64,000 nucleotides of DNA from Pectinatus frisingensis (GTDB lineage Bacteria > Bacillota > Negativicutes > Selenomonadales > Selenomonadaceae): contig NZ_WIQU01000065.1 of NCBI RefSeq assembly GCF_015732285.1, positions 71,058 to 135,057 of the forward strand, read 5' to 3'. The stretch's first letter is position 1, and the number at the start of each line of letters is the position of its first letter. A program made the position numbers and the translations under genes. The notes beneath the pieces were generated by a model, which saw nothing but the letters and a program-made list of their open reading frames with translations, made no database searches and was not told the origin of the DNA. This document shows positions 46,527 through 55,139 of the stretch, piece after piece.

Positions 46527-47285
46527 ATGGCTAAGATTATCGCTATAGCCAATCAAAAAGGCGGTGTTGGAAAAACAACAACGGCGGTAAATTTGAGTGC
46601 AGCAATTACCGGTCTGGATAAAAAGGTCATATTAGTTGATACTGATCCGCAGGGAAATGCTACAAGCGGATGTGGTATTGACAAGGGTCATATCAAACAA
46701 TCATTGTATGATTTGTTGCTGCGTGATGCGGATGTTAATGATGCTATATTGTGTACTAGTGCGGGTAATTATCTTATACCAGCTATGATAGATTTGGCGG
46801 GGGCAGAGGTAGAATTGGTATCAATGTTTTCACGTGAAACACGTCTAAAAAAAATATTAAGTAAAATAAAAATGAAATGGGATTATATTTTAATTGATTG
46901 TCCACCGTCATTAGGATTGCTGACTATAAACGCCTTGGCAGCCGCAAATTCTGTCATTTTGCCATTGCAATGCGAATATTATGCGTTGGAGGGAATGACA
47001 CAGATTTTGAACACGATAAATCTGGTTCAAAAAAATCTTAATGAAGAACTTTCGTTAGAAGGAATAGTATTGACCATGTATGATGCCAGAACTAATTTAT
47101 CGGCACAAGTGGCTCAGCAAGTCCGAAGCCATTTTCCCAATAAATTGTACAATGCAGTAATTCCACGTAATGTGAGATTAAGTGAAGCACCTTCTTACGG
47201 TTGTTCAATAATTGAATATGATCCATTGTCAAAAGGTGCAGCGGCATACAAGTCATTAGCCAAAGAGGTGATAAAAAATGGTTAA
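46527..47285 (+). CDS. parA: Chromosome partitioning ATPase ParA (Soj)
   Basis: 252-residue deviant Walker ATPase that moves ParB-parS complexes and modulates DnaA. It starts IIAIANQKGGVGKTTTAVNLSA (deviant P-loop KGGVGKTT, about 10-17); DTDPQGNATSG and IDCPPSLGLLTINAL follow. ATG 46527 lies behind AGGAGAG. It contains a parS-like site at 46826-46841 and overlaps parB by 8 nt. Confidence 0.95.
   Translation: MAKIIAIANQKGGVGKTTTAVNLSAAITGLDKKVILVDTDPQGNATSGCGIDKGHIKQSLYDLLLRDADVNDAILCTSAGNYLIPAMIDLAGAEVELVSMFSRETRLKKILSKIKMKWDYILIDCPPSLGLLTINALAAANSVILPLQCEYYALEGMTQILNTINLVQKNLNEELSLEGIVLTMYDARTNLSAQVAQQVRSHFPNKLYNAVIPRNVRLSEAPSYGCSIIEYDPLSKGAAAYKSLAKEVIKNG
46826..46841. promoter_or_regulatory. 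parS-like site inside parA (14/16)
   Basis: GTTTTCACGTGAAACA keeps the CACGTG core and the whole right half of parS and differs at the two outermost left bases. It lies within the parA coding region. Confidence 0.7.
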
Positions 47286-48189
47286 AAAAACACATAATGG
47301 TTTGGGAAAAGGACTAGATGCACTTTTAAAAGATGTGAAGATTACTGATGATACAAGTATAAGACAGATAGCTGTCAGCAGGATTGTTCCTAATCCTTTT
47401 CAACCGCGTATGGATTTTGCTGACGCAGCTATTGAAGAATTGGCTCAGTCCATAAAGAAGCATGGTGTGCTGCAGCCAATTTTGGTGCGAAAACGAGAAA
47501 ATATTTATCAAATTATAGCAGGTGAACGACGGTGGCGGGCTTGTAAGAAAAATAATATGGCGGAAATTCCGGCTATATTATGTGATTATAATGATAGTGA
47601 GACAGCACAGATAGCACTTATTGAAAATTTACAGCGAGAAAATCTTAATGCTATAGAAGAAGCAGCAGCTTATGGGCAATTGATTAAAGAAACAGGAATA
47701 AAACAAAGTGAGATAGCACAATATGTGGGGAAGAGCCGTAGTCATGTAGCTAATTTTTTGAGACTGTTGCAACTGCCGGAAATGGTGCAGCAGTTTATTA
47801 AAGAAGGGGCATTAAATATGGGGCAGGCAAAACCTCTTCTTTCGCTTAATACTGAAAAACTGCAAATAAAGGCAGCTGTATATATCATAGCTAAATCTTT
47901 GTCAGCGAGAAATGTAGAAATGCTGGTGAAAAAATTATTAAATAATCCCGAGTATCTTTCTCAAAAGTTGGTTAATAATATACAAGCGAAAGATGTTTTC
48001 ATAAATGATACAGAGGATAAATTGACAGCATTTTTGGGAACTAAAGTCAATATAAGGAAAGGAAAGAAAAAAAGTAAAATAGAGATTGAATTTACTTCAG
48101 TAGAAGAACTTAATCAGATAATTGAGACATTATTGCCAGTGGAAAAAAAATATATACAGGAAAAAAATAATGGAGATTTTTTTGTTTAA
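47278..48189 (+). CDS. parB: Chromosome partitioning protein ParB (Spo0J)
   Basis: 303 residues. CTPase/DNA-clamp protein that nucleates on parS. N-terminal basic ParA-contact region (GLGKGLDALLKD), ParB/Srx CTP-binding domain with NPFQPR and the GERRWRA motif (about 80-86), the helix-turn-helix region with TGIKQSEIAQYVGKSRSHVAN (about 139-159), and a C-terminal dimerisation helix. It overlaps parA. Confidence 0.95.
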   Translation: MVKKTHNGLGKGLDALLKDVKITDDTSIRQIAVSRIVPNPFQPRMDFADAAIEELAQSIKKHGVLQPILVRKRENIYQIIAGERRWRACKKNNMAEIPAILCDYNDSETAQIALIENLQRENLNAIEEAAAYGQLIKETGIKQSEIAQYVGKSRSHVANFLRLLQLPEMVQQFIKEGALNMGQAKPLLSLNTEKLQIKAAVYIIAKSLSARNVEMLVKKLLNNPEYLSQKLVNNIQAKDVFINDTEDKLTAFLGTKVNIRKGKKKSKIEIEFTSVEELNQIIETLLPVEKKYIQEKNNGDFFV

Positions 48190-48315
48190 TCTTTGATAAT
48201 AAAAATATTTTTATGGTATAATATGGCGTACTTATTAATAAATAATTGATATAAGGAATATTTCAAATGAATATATAAGTATACCTTATGTCATTGTGAG
48301 AGGATGAAGCAATAA

Positions 48316-48822
48316 ATGATGTACGGGACAATAAATGGCCTGAATAATGAAATGCTATTATATATTATAATTGCAATGGCTGTATTGATTTTACTGGCAT
48401 ATGTGATCGCAGTGGTATTGGTGGTAAGAATCAACAATATGAAAAAAACATATAAACAAATGATGACGGGGAGTAATTCGGTTGATCTTGAAAAAATGCT
48501 GATGGAGCATATTGATAAAGTAGAAAAAGTAATGGAAGAAAATGCTGAGATAGAAGCGGACAATAGACATATTCATAATGTTTTAAAAACGGTTATACAA
48601 AAAGTTGGGATAGTAAGATTTTCAGCATTTAAGGATGTTGGGGGTGATTTGAGCTATGCAGTCGCTCTCTTGGATGAAACAAATACAGGGATAATATTGT
48701 CAAGTATATTCAGCCGCAGCAGCTCAAACACATACTTAAAGCCAATCGACAGAGGAAATTCTACATATAAGCTTTCTGACGAAGAACAGGAAGCTTTAAA
48801 TAAGGCAATGATGTGTCATTAA
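48316..48822 (+). CDS. DUF4446 membrane-anchored protein
   Basis: 168 residues: one N-terminal membrane helix (about 12-38), a coiled-coil (VDLEKMLMEHIDKVEKVMEENAEI-like region, about 57-92) and a compact C-terminal domain with VGIVRFSAFKDVGGDLSYAVALLD, the DUF4446 hallmark. These proteins frequently follow parB in Firmicutes; the function is unknown. ATG 48316 or 48319 is the start; GAGAGG lies upstream. Confidence 0.82.
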   Translation: MMYGTINGLNNEMLLYIIIAMAVLILLAYVIAVVLVVRINNMKKTYKQMMTGSNSVDLEKMLMEHIDKVEKVMEENAEIEADNRHIHNVLKTVIQKVGIVRFSAFKDVGGDLSYAVALLDETNTGIILSSIFSRSSSNTYLKPIDRGNSTYKLSDEEQEALNKAMMCH

Positions 48823-48835
48823 ATGAATAAGTGGC

Positions 48836-48870
48836 AGGGTCGGATATTTTGTCCGGCCTTATTTTTTTTT
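48836..48870 (+). terminator. Terminator after DUF4446 gene
   Basis: 9-bp stem (48836-48844 with 48852-48860, two G-T pairs), 7-nt loop and a ten-T tail. Confidence 0.85.
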
Positions 48871-49308
48871 GCTGATTGGTTGAAAAATAAATACAAAATA
48901 ATGGCGTAATATATGATATTGCATCACGAAGACGATTGCTGTTGAGGGATTTGCAGAAAATATTGAAGATTGTTTTATTAAAATGAATTTGTATTACTCC
49001 AGGAAGAAAGTATGCAGTATATAATTACAGTATGCTTGTAATATTGAAAATATAGTGATAAACTTATAATTAATAATATATATACTACTATTATAAGTAA
49101 GAGTAATGTATTATGGTTTTTACAAAAAACAGTATGCATCCGGGGTATGGTTAGTTTAACCATGAGTAATGCTTATTAAAGTCAGGCTTGTTTATTTTTA
49201 AAATGTTATTATCTGGATATGGGCTAATTTTGTTAATCGGTTTGGTGGGTGAAATTATATGTTATACTGCCCGGCCGATGAATTGAATTAATCAGTGAGG
49301 CGATGTTT
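48871..49308. other. AT-rich intergenic region upstream of cfa
   Basis: About 440 bp with no credible ORF. A small palindrome ATGGTTA-GTT-TAACCAT lies near 49145-49161. A TATACT at 49263-49268 could be the cfa -10, but I see no -35 at proper spacing. Confidence 0.45.
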
Positions 49309-50523
49309 ATGTTAAAAAAAGCTGCGTTGAAGGCTGCGCTCAGCCATTGGAACAAGGGCGGATTTAGTGTTAGATTCTGGGATGGTGAAGAAAAAAGTTA
49401 TGGTACGGAACCCCCAAAATTTACAATAATTTTTAGTCGGGAACCTAATTTGAAAGATGTTAAAAATATAAGCTCGGATTTAATATTGACATTAGGTGAA
49501 GCTTATATGGATGGTAGTATAGATTTTGAAGGTTCTATCGATGATGTTATTGCGGTGATGTTTCAAAATCAGGAACATGATATAAAAAAACATGCTATTG
49601 ATGACTTACGGAAAAAGCTGTTTGCAGGAATTGAAGAACAGAAAAAAGAAAAGATTGAAGAACAAGAAAAGAAAAATATACACAGTCATTATGATATCGG
49701 CAATGACTTTTATTCTGAATGGCTGGATGAAACGATGTCCTACTCTTGCGCTTATTTTAAGCATACCACTGATACATTAAAGGATGCCCAATTAAATAAA
49801 ATAGATCATTCTTTACAAAAACTATTGCTTAAAAAAGATGAAACATTATTGGATATTGGCTGTGGCTGGGGTTGGCTGGTGATTCGTGCGGCGCAAAAAT
49901 ACGGAGTAAAAGCTACAGGTATAACTTTGAGTGAAGAACAGTATATTGGTGCCACGGAAAGAATAAAGAAATTAGGGTTGTCAGACCGGGTAGAAATACT
50001 ATTATTGAATTATATGGATTTAGATCCCAAAAAATATCAATTTGATAAAATAGTAAGCATTGGCATGTTTGAACATGTTGGAAAGGAATTTTTACCGTTA
50101 TATCTGCATAAGGTCAACACATTATTGAAAAAACAGGGACTGTTTTTACTTCATTCCATAATGGGCTTTACTGAAGCACCGACAAATAGTTGGATGAAAA
50201 AATATATTTTCCCGGGCGGATATGTTCCGACAGTTCATGAAACAGTGGGATATTTCCCCGATTTTAATTTTTATTTACTTCATTTGGAAAGTTTGCGGCG
50301 TCATTATGCGCTTACGTTGGATGAATGGTATAAAAGGTTTATGGCTTGTAGGGATATTTTACCGGAAAAGTATGATGAAAAATTCAAACGAATGTGGAGA
50401 CTGTATCTTTCCGGCTGTGCTGCTGCTTTTAGGACTGGAAATATTGATGTAGTGCAATTCCTTTTAAGTAAGGGTGTCAATAATACGTTGCCGATGACTA
50501 ATAAATACATGTATGAAGAATAG
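49309..50523 (+). CDS. cfa: Cyclopropane-fatty-acyl-phospholipid synthase
   Basis: 404-residue methyltransferase that adds a methylene from S-adenosylmethionine across the double bond of unsaturated phospholipid chains, typically on entry to stationary or acid stress. The N-terminal lipid-binding domain is followed by SHYDIGNDFYSEWLDETMSY (about 125-144), the cofactor motif LLDIGCGWGWLVIRAA (about 182-197), and SIGMFEHVG with a catalytic-site Glu. ATG 49309 is chosen (8 nt from GAGG); the ATG at 49303 is too close. It is monocistronic. Confidence 0.94.
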   Translation: MLKKAALKAALSHWNKGGFSVRFWDGEEKSYGTEPPKFTIIFSREPNLKDVKNISSDLILTLGEAYMDGSIDFEGSIDDVIAVMFQNQEHDIKKHAIDDLRKKLFAGIEEQKKEKIEEQEKKNIHSHYDIGNDFYSEWLDETMSYSCAYFKHTTDTLKDAQLNKIDHSLQKLLLKKDETLLDIGCGWGWLVIRAAQKYGVKATGITLSEEQYIGATERIKKLGLSDRVEILLLNYMDLDPKKYQFDKIVSIGMFEHVGKEFLPLYLHKVNTLLKKQGLFLLHSIMGFTEAPTNSWMKKYIFPGGYVPTVHETVGYFPDFNFYLLHLESLRRHYALTLDEWYKRFMACRDILPEKYDEKFKRMWRLYLSGCAAAFRTGNIDVVQFLLSKGVNNTLPMTNKYMYEE

Positions 50524-50544
50524 AATGCTGCTTTGATCTATGAT

Positions 50545-50586
50545 AGGCCATTATGATAAGAATTTATCATAATGGCCTTTTTTTTC
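50545..50586 (+). terminator. Terminator after cfa
   Basis: Perfect 15-bp stem (50545-50559 with 50564-50578), 4-nt loop and an eight-T tail. Confidence 0.92.
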
Positions 50587-50725
50587 AGTTGTTGCAAGAT
50601 ATTTTTATGGTTAAATTTAATTTTATTAAAAATATAGAGAAAATTTTTACCAAACTGTATAAATTATCCTCACTATCGGATATAATATATACAGAATCAA
50701 TTGTTATTACGAAGGAGTTTTTGTT

Positions 50726-50914
50726 ATTTTAAAATTATTTTCCGATGTAGAAAAACAAAAAAAAGAATTAGAAAATATATTATTATATGTGAGGACAGAT
50801 GAAATTATTTATCGACAGAAAAATGAAATAAATTTGGCTAATAGGCTCAGGCTTTTAGAACAACAATTAAACTTAGCCATAAAAAATTTGGATGATGCAT
50901 TGAAGATAAAATAA
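50726..50914 (+). CDS. Candidate 62-residue coiled-coil protein with ATT start
   Basis: An open frame encodes LKLFSDVEKQKKELENILL, then YVRTDEIIYRQKNEINLANR and LRLLEQQLNLAIKNLDDALK: charged, amphipathic, coiled-coil-like. No ATG, GTG or TTG exists at its 5' end. The codon 8 nt after a good AAGGAG is ATT, so initiation at ATT (as known for infC) would be needed. An internal GTG at 50789 has no ribosome binding site. A sequencing error or frameshift is the alternative. Not recognised as any family. Confidence 0.5.
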   Translation: MLKLFSDVEKQKKELENILLYVRTDEIIYRQKNEINLANRLRLLEQQLNLAIKNLDDALKIK

Positions 50915-51115
50915 TTTTATTTATAATGAATTTTACGGGTAATCATGTTTTTCGATATATTTATCATGAGTTGCAGCCTGTAGAAGGATTTTATTCATTA
51001 GCGAAGAATATACCTAACATTGAGTAAATGATTTAAGTGTATGGCATTAATTACACATACAAATAAATTCATTTAGTTTTATTAGTGAAACTTTTTATTG
51101 TGAGGAGGATTGGTG

Positions 51116-51484
51116 ATGGCTGAATTTGCAAATCCCTTTAATGGGAATGTTAATCGTAAATTGACACAGGAGGAATTGGTACAGGCGGTTCGTTTGGATA
51201 TTTCTTCGGAACTTGAGGCAATATATCTTTATGATGCCCATGTACAGGCTACAGACAATGAGGCAGCTAAAAAGATTCTTGCGGATATACGCGATGAAGA
51301 AAAAGCACATGTGGGTGAATTAATGACACTGCTGCGTATTCTTGATCCTCAAGAGGCAGATCATTTTGCATCCGGTGAGGCTGAAGTTAAGGAATTAATG
51401 GAAGAGCTTGCAAAAGAAAATGCACAGAAACCAGTTAGCCATGGTAATGAGGCAGAAACTACTATAGGCAGTTTGATAAAATGA
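51116..51484 (+). CDS. Encapsulated ferritin-like protein (EncFtn)
   Basis: 122-residue helical-pair ferroxidase that oxidises Fe(II) inside an encapsulin shell. Iron ligands are in LDISSELEAIYLYDAHVQA (Glu, about 27-45) and IRDEEKAHVGELM (Glu and His, about 60-72). The C-terminus ends ETTIGSLIK, a classic encapsulin cargo-loading peptide after a flexible linker. ATG 51116 is 7 nt from AGGAGG. The shell gene follows after 39 nt. Confidence 0.93.
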   Translation: MAEFANPFNGNVNRKLTQEELVQAVRLDISSELEAIYLYDAHVQATDNEAAKKILADIRDEEKAHVGELMTLLRILDPQEADHFASGEAEVKELMEELAKENAQKPVSHGNEAETTIGSLIK

Positions 51485-51523
51485 GCAAGCTATTTTAAAC
51501 AAAAAATTGGGAGGGATGTTTAT

Positions 51524-52339
51524 ATGGAATATTTGTCTAGAGATGCGGCAGCATTGAGTACTGAACTTTGGCAGCAAATAGATCAGACTGTTGTGGAAAC
51601 AGCCAGCAGAATCTTAAACGGACGAAGATTTATTCCGGTTTTTGGACCACTGGGTATAGGAGTTACTGATATTGCTGTTGATGATGCAGATAAATTGGAA
51701 GAAGTTGCTAAAAATGGCGTAATGATGACTTCTGGTCGAAAATTAGTTGAACTTCCAACATTGTATGAAGATTTTACTTTATTGGCAAAAGACATGCAGT
51801 CTTCACTCCATGCGGGGTATCCCATTGATTTATCAAGGGTGATCAGTGCGGCGGAAGGCTGTGCATTAAAAGAAGACAGGCTTGTTTTCTTTGGTAATAG
51901 TGATTTTGCTATTGATGGATTATTTAGTGTCGCAGGGGCTAATACTATTAAAAAATCAGATTGGAAAACAGGTGAAAATGCTTTCAGTGATATATCTGGT
52001 GCCATTAATATATTGGTGGGAAAAGGTATATATGGAGCTTATTGTTTAGCATTAAGTCCCGATTTATATTTGCAGTTGCAACGGTTACAGCCAGGTACGG
52101 GAATGTTAGAGGCTGATCGGATAAAAAAATTATTGAATAAGAAAATATATGTTTCACCTGTCTTAGGTAGGGAAAAGGCTGTATTAGTCTGCGCCGACAG
52201 TCGTAATGTGGATTTGGTTGTCGGTCAGGATATGAAAACAGCTTATTTGGAACAAATCGACTTAAATCATAAATTCCGCATTCTGGAAACAATTCGTCTT
52301 AGAATAAAAAGGCCGCAGTCTATAGTCATTTTTCAGTAA
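51524..52339 (+). CDS. Encapsulin shell protein (family 1)
   Basis: 271-residue HK97-fold protein that assembles an icosahedral nanocompartment. It starts MEYLSRDAAALSTELWQQID, with the cargo-peptide-binding N-terminal helix; GRRFIPVFGPLGIG (about 34-47), HAGYPIDLSRVISAAEGCALKEDRLVFFG (two segments, about 92-125) and the C-terminal FRILETIRLRIKRPQSIV are family 1 marks. It is co-transcribed with the ferritin-like cargo upstream, giving an iron-storage compartment that protects against iron-driven oxidative damage. Confidence 0.95.
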   Translation: MEYLSRDAAALSTELWQQIDQTVVETASRILNGRRFIPVFGPLGIGVTDIAVDDADKLEEVAKNGVMMTSGRKLVELPTLYEDFTLLAKDMQSSLHAGYPIDLSRVISAAEGCALKEDRLVFFGNSDFAIDGLFSVAGANTIKKSDWKTGENAFSDISGAINILVGKGIYGAYCLALSPDLYLQLQRLQPGTGMLEADRIKKLLNKKIYVSPVLGREKAVLVCADSRNVDLVVGQDMKTAYLEQIDLNHKFRILETIRLRIKRPQSIVIFQ

Positions 52340-52420
52340 GGGTATAAAATGAATTAGTATCAGTAAAAAGCATTTTATATATAAATTATGTATTTTTATG
52401 TATATGGAGGTATGATGAAG

Positions 52421-52795
52421 ATGGAAAAGGTTGTTTTTTATCGTTGTGAAAAATGTGGTAATATAGTAGCTTTGATTAATAATGGCGGGGGTACGCTTTC
52501 TTGCTGTGGTCAGCCGATGACAAAGCTCAATCCCAATACGACCGATGCTGCCCAGGAAAAGCATGTTCCTGTAGTGACTAAAAAAGATGGGAAAATCGAA
52601 GTTGCGGTGGGAGCTACATTGCATCCGATGCAGCCGGAACATTATATTCAGTGGATTGCTTTGGCCGCTGATTCACGTGTGCGCATTCAATTTTTGCAGC
52701 CGGGCGAAGAACCTAAGGCTGAATTTTGTACTGCACAAAATGGTACTGTGTATGAATATTGCAATTTGCATGGATTATGGAAGACCGATTTCTAA
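52421..52795 (+). CDS. dfx: Desulfoferrodoxin (two-iron superoxide reductase)
   Basis: 124-residue periplasm-free superoxide reductase converting superoxide to hydrogen peroxide. The N-terminal Fe(Cys)4 desulforedoxin centre is CEKCGN plus CCGQPM; the active centre has His in EKHVPVV and LHPMQPEHYIQWI and Cys/His in YCNLHGLW, all present. The start is uncertain among ATG 52412, 52415 and 52421; 52421 is 10 nt from GGAGG. It is 80 nt after the encapsulin gene, and the grouping suggests joint iron and superoxide defence. Confidence 0.93.
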   Translation: MEKVVFYRCEKCGNIVALINNGGGTLSCCGQPMTKLNPNTTDAAQEKHVPVVTKKDGKIEVAVGATLHPMQPEHYIQWIALAADSRVRIQFLQPGEEPKAEFCTAQNGTVYEYCNLHGLWKTDF

Positions 52796-52810
52796 TTTTG
52801 TGGCAAAGTG

Positions 52811-52839
52811 TTGACACAGGAAAAGCTGCTTGTTATAAT
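52811..52839 (+). promoter_or_regulatory. Promoter of the ZTP-riboswitch transcript
   Basis: Perfect -35 TTGACA (52811-52816), 17-nt spacer and perfect -10 TATAAT (52834-52839). Confidence 0.9.
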
Positions 52840-52865
52840 ATGCACATATCAGCAATTTAATATTG

Positions 52866-52968
52866 CAGTACAGGACTGACGGATAATGTGGAATAGACCA
52901 CATGGACTGTATTGTAGTTTAAGCCGACCGTCTGGGCAAGAGAATTATTATGCCTGGGCGGTTTTTTG
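52866..52968 (+). promoter_or_regulatory. ZTP (pfl) riboswitch with terminator
   Basis: The 5' helix GTACAG/CTGTAT encloses ACTGACGG and a hairpin GTGG/CCAC; downstream is the hallmark GCCGACCGTCTGGGC (52923-52937). GACGG can pair with CCGTC as the family pseudoknot. CCGTCTGGGC also pairs with GCCTGGGCGG to form a terminator ending in TTTTTT (to 52967), the usual expression platform. Ligand ZMP/ZTP signals 10-formyl-THF shortage and would turn on the OFA transporter downstream. Confidence 0.88.
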
Positions 52969-53024
52969 CGTTCGGTAATAGTTCTCTTTGATATATCTTT
53001 TATTGAAAAAGGAGAAGAGATATT

Positions 53025-54263
53025 ATGCGAAATCGTTGGCTTATTGCTTTAGCAGCAATTGGAATTCATATCTGTATTGGCAGTGTTTATGCTTGGAGTG
53101 TTTTAACGAAACCAATAATGCAGCAAATGGGATTATCCCTTAAGCAAACAACATGGGCGTTTTCTCTGGCAATTTTATTTTTGGGTTTGTCAGCGGGTTT
53201 CTTGGGAAGTTTTGTGGAAAAATATGGACCTAAAAAAAGTGGTTTGACGGCAATGATATTTTTCGTAAGTGGGATGTTTGGTACGGCCTTAGCAATTAAA
53301 ATGAATAATTTATCATTGTTATATATTTTTTATGGAGTAATTGGCGGTGTTGGGTTAGGTATTGGCTATATAACTCCCGTCTCTACTTTAGTTAAGTATT
53401 TTCCCAATAATCGTGGATTTGCCACTGGACTGGCAATAATGGGGTTTGGTTTTGCCAGTCTTATTGCCGGGCCGTTAATGCAGTATCTTACGGCACAGTA
53501 CGGATTAATCAATAATTTTTTGATATTAGGCTGCATATATATGATCATAATGGCAGTATCAGCTGCTTATTTGAAACCACCGGTAAATAATGTTTCCGAA
53601 AGCAGTTTGGCGGTTATAAGGGGCAGCCGGGGTATTTCCGCTAATGAAGCTTTAAAAACATGGCAGTTTGGAGCATTATGGTGGATATTTTTTATAAATA
53701 TTACCTGCGGGATAGGCTTGCTGGCAGTAGCGTCACCAATGGCACAAGATGTAGTAAAAATGACACCTGCAGCTGCTGCTTCAATGGTGGGAATTATTGG
53801 GTTATTGAATGGACTGGGCAGAATTTTTTGGTCGACGCTTTCGGATTATTTGGGGCGCGGTTATACATATGTGGTGTTTTTTGCAATAGAAATAGTCGCG
53901 TTCTGGCAATTGGCACAGGTTAGCAGTATGATGGCTTTTGAGGCATTGATTTTTTTGATTATTACTTGTTATGGCGGAGGATTTTCTTGTATGCCGGCTT
54001 ATTTGAGTGACATATTTGGTACCAGACAGCTTAGCGCTATTCATGGACGAATCTTAACGGCATGGGGAATAGCAGGGGTAGTAGGCCCATTTCTTGTATC
54101 TTGGCTGCGGGAATCCACTAATAGTTATTCAATAACGCTTTATTTCTTCTCAGTTTGTTTTATATTGAATCTCATTATTGCATTGGTATTGAAATATAAA
54201 GGGAAAAAATTGCAGTCAGGTAATTTAGCAAAAATCAAGGAAAAAATGATAAAAGCTTTGTAA
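53025..54263 (+). CDS. OFA-family MFS transporter (oxalate/formate antiporter type)
   Basis: 412-residue, 12-helix transporter. NRWLIALAAIGIHICIGSVYAWSV at the start and SLKQTTWAFSLAILFLGLSAGFLG are typical of the OxlT/OFA branch; the loop FVEKYGPKKSG is the motif A position, and FKNRGFATG-like NNRGFATGLAIMGFG follows helix 4. Substrates in the family are small carboxylates such as oxalate, formate or lactate. Control by a ZTP riboswitch hints at formate or another one-carbon/folate-linked solute. ATG 53025 lies behind AAGGAG. Confidence 0.87.
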   Translation: MRNRWLIALAAIGIHICIGSVYAWSVLTKPIMQQMGLSLKQTTWAFSLAILFLGLSAGFLGSFVEKYGPKKSGLTAMIFFVSGMFGTALAIKMNNLSLLYIFYGVIGGVGLGIGYITPVSTLVKYFPNNRGFATGLAIMGFGFASLIAGPLMQYLTAQYGLINNFLILGCIYMIIMAVSAAYLKPPVNNVSESSLAVIRGSRGISANEALKTWQFGALWWIFFINITCGIGLLAVASPMAQDVVKMTPAAAASMVGIIGLLNGLGRIFWSTLSDYLGRGYTYVVFFAIEIVAFWQLAQVSSMMAFEALIFLIITCYGGGFSCMPAYLSDIFGTRQLSAIHGRILTAWGIAGVVGPFLVSWLRESTNSYSITLYFFSVCFILNLIIALVLKYKGKKLQSGNLAKIKEKMIKAL

Positions 54264-54281
54264 TAAATATTTGAGTAAGGG

Positions 54282-54307
54282 TGCTGCTCGGAACTTTGCG
54301 GGCAGCA
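54282..54307 (+). terminator. Probable terminator after OFA transporter gene
   Basis: TGCTGC / GCAGCA stem with a 14-nt loop, followed by a short T-rich tail (TTATTTAT). The tail is weak. Confidence 0.5.
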
Positions 54308-54454
54308 TTATTTATGATATTAAGTAATATTATAAAATAAGAGAGTATAGTATTTTGTTTAATATAATAGAATAATGGTATAATAATAGTCGGATTATTT
54401 GACGAATTTTTATGATAAAACTATCTGCGATAAATTAAGGATTAGGTGACATAA

Positions 54455-55138
54455 GTGAATATTATCGAATGTGACAAGGTCGCTTTTGTAAAAAATGGCA
54501 ACACTATTTTGCAAAATGTATCTTTTGTAGTTGGTGAAGGAGATATAGTGGGGATTACCGGCCCATCCGGCTCAGGAAAATCATCACTCCTGCGTTTGGT
54601 AAATCTGTTGCAAAGTCCTACGAAAGGAAATATTTTTTATAAGGGGAAAAATATTTTAGATTATAATCCTATGCTGCTGCGGCGGGAAATCGGTTATGTA
54701 CTACAAAAACCGTATATTTTTGCGGGAACAGTATATGAAAATCTGGTTTACTCGTATACTGTGAGAAATCTGCAGCCAGATAAGGCGGAGATGCTGGCTT
54801 TTATGGATAAAGTGAATCTCACGCCTGATTTTTTAGACAAAAAGCGTAATGAGATGTCAGGGGGAGAACAGCAAAGAGTGGCTTTTGTCAGATCTTTATT
54901 AGTAAAGCCGGAAGTGTTGCTGCTTGATGAGATAACAGCCGCATTGGATGAAGCAAATACGGAAATCTTGGAAAATTTTATTCGTCAACAGACTGAAACA
55001 AAAAATATTACAATTATTTTTATTACACATAATATCGAACAACTTAGGCGTTTAGCACAAAACGTAATTTGTATAAAAGATGGACAAATTGATTTTCAAG
55101 GTACAGCACAAAAATATTTTTCTTCCAGGGAGCAGTGA
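54455..55138 (+). CDS. fetA: ABC transporter ATPase FetA-like
   Basis: 227-residue ATP-binding subunit with Walker [14 protein letters not shown] (about 36-48), signature MSGGEQQR and Walker B VLLLDEITAALDEAN. Next to a FetB-type permease, this is the iron-export pair described in E. coli that raises resistance to oxidative stress. The start is GTG 54455 with AGGTGA upstream. Confidence 0.88.
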   Translation: MNIIECDKVAFVKNGNTILQNVSFVVGEGDIVGITGPSGSGKSSLLRLVNLLQSPTKGNIFYKGKNILDYNPMLLRREIGYVLQKPYIFAGTVYENLVYSYTVRNLQPDKAEMLAFMDKVNLTPDFLDKKRNEMSGGEQQRVAFVRSLLVKPEVLLLDEITAALDEANTEILENFIRQQTETKNITIIFITHNIEQLRRLAQNVICIKDGQIDFQGTAQKYFSSREQ

Positions 55139-55139
55139 A

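Noticed and set aside
49230-49268. TTGTTA ... TATACT as the cfa promoter
   Set aside because: The spacing of 27 nt between the boxes is too long for a standard promoter.
50926-51027. 33-codon ORF starting ATG between the small coiled-coil frame and the ferritin-like gene
   Set aside because: No ribosome binding site, different frame from the upstream candidate and no recognisable sequence.
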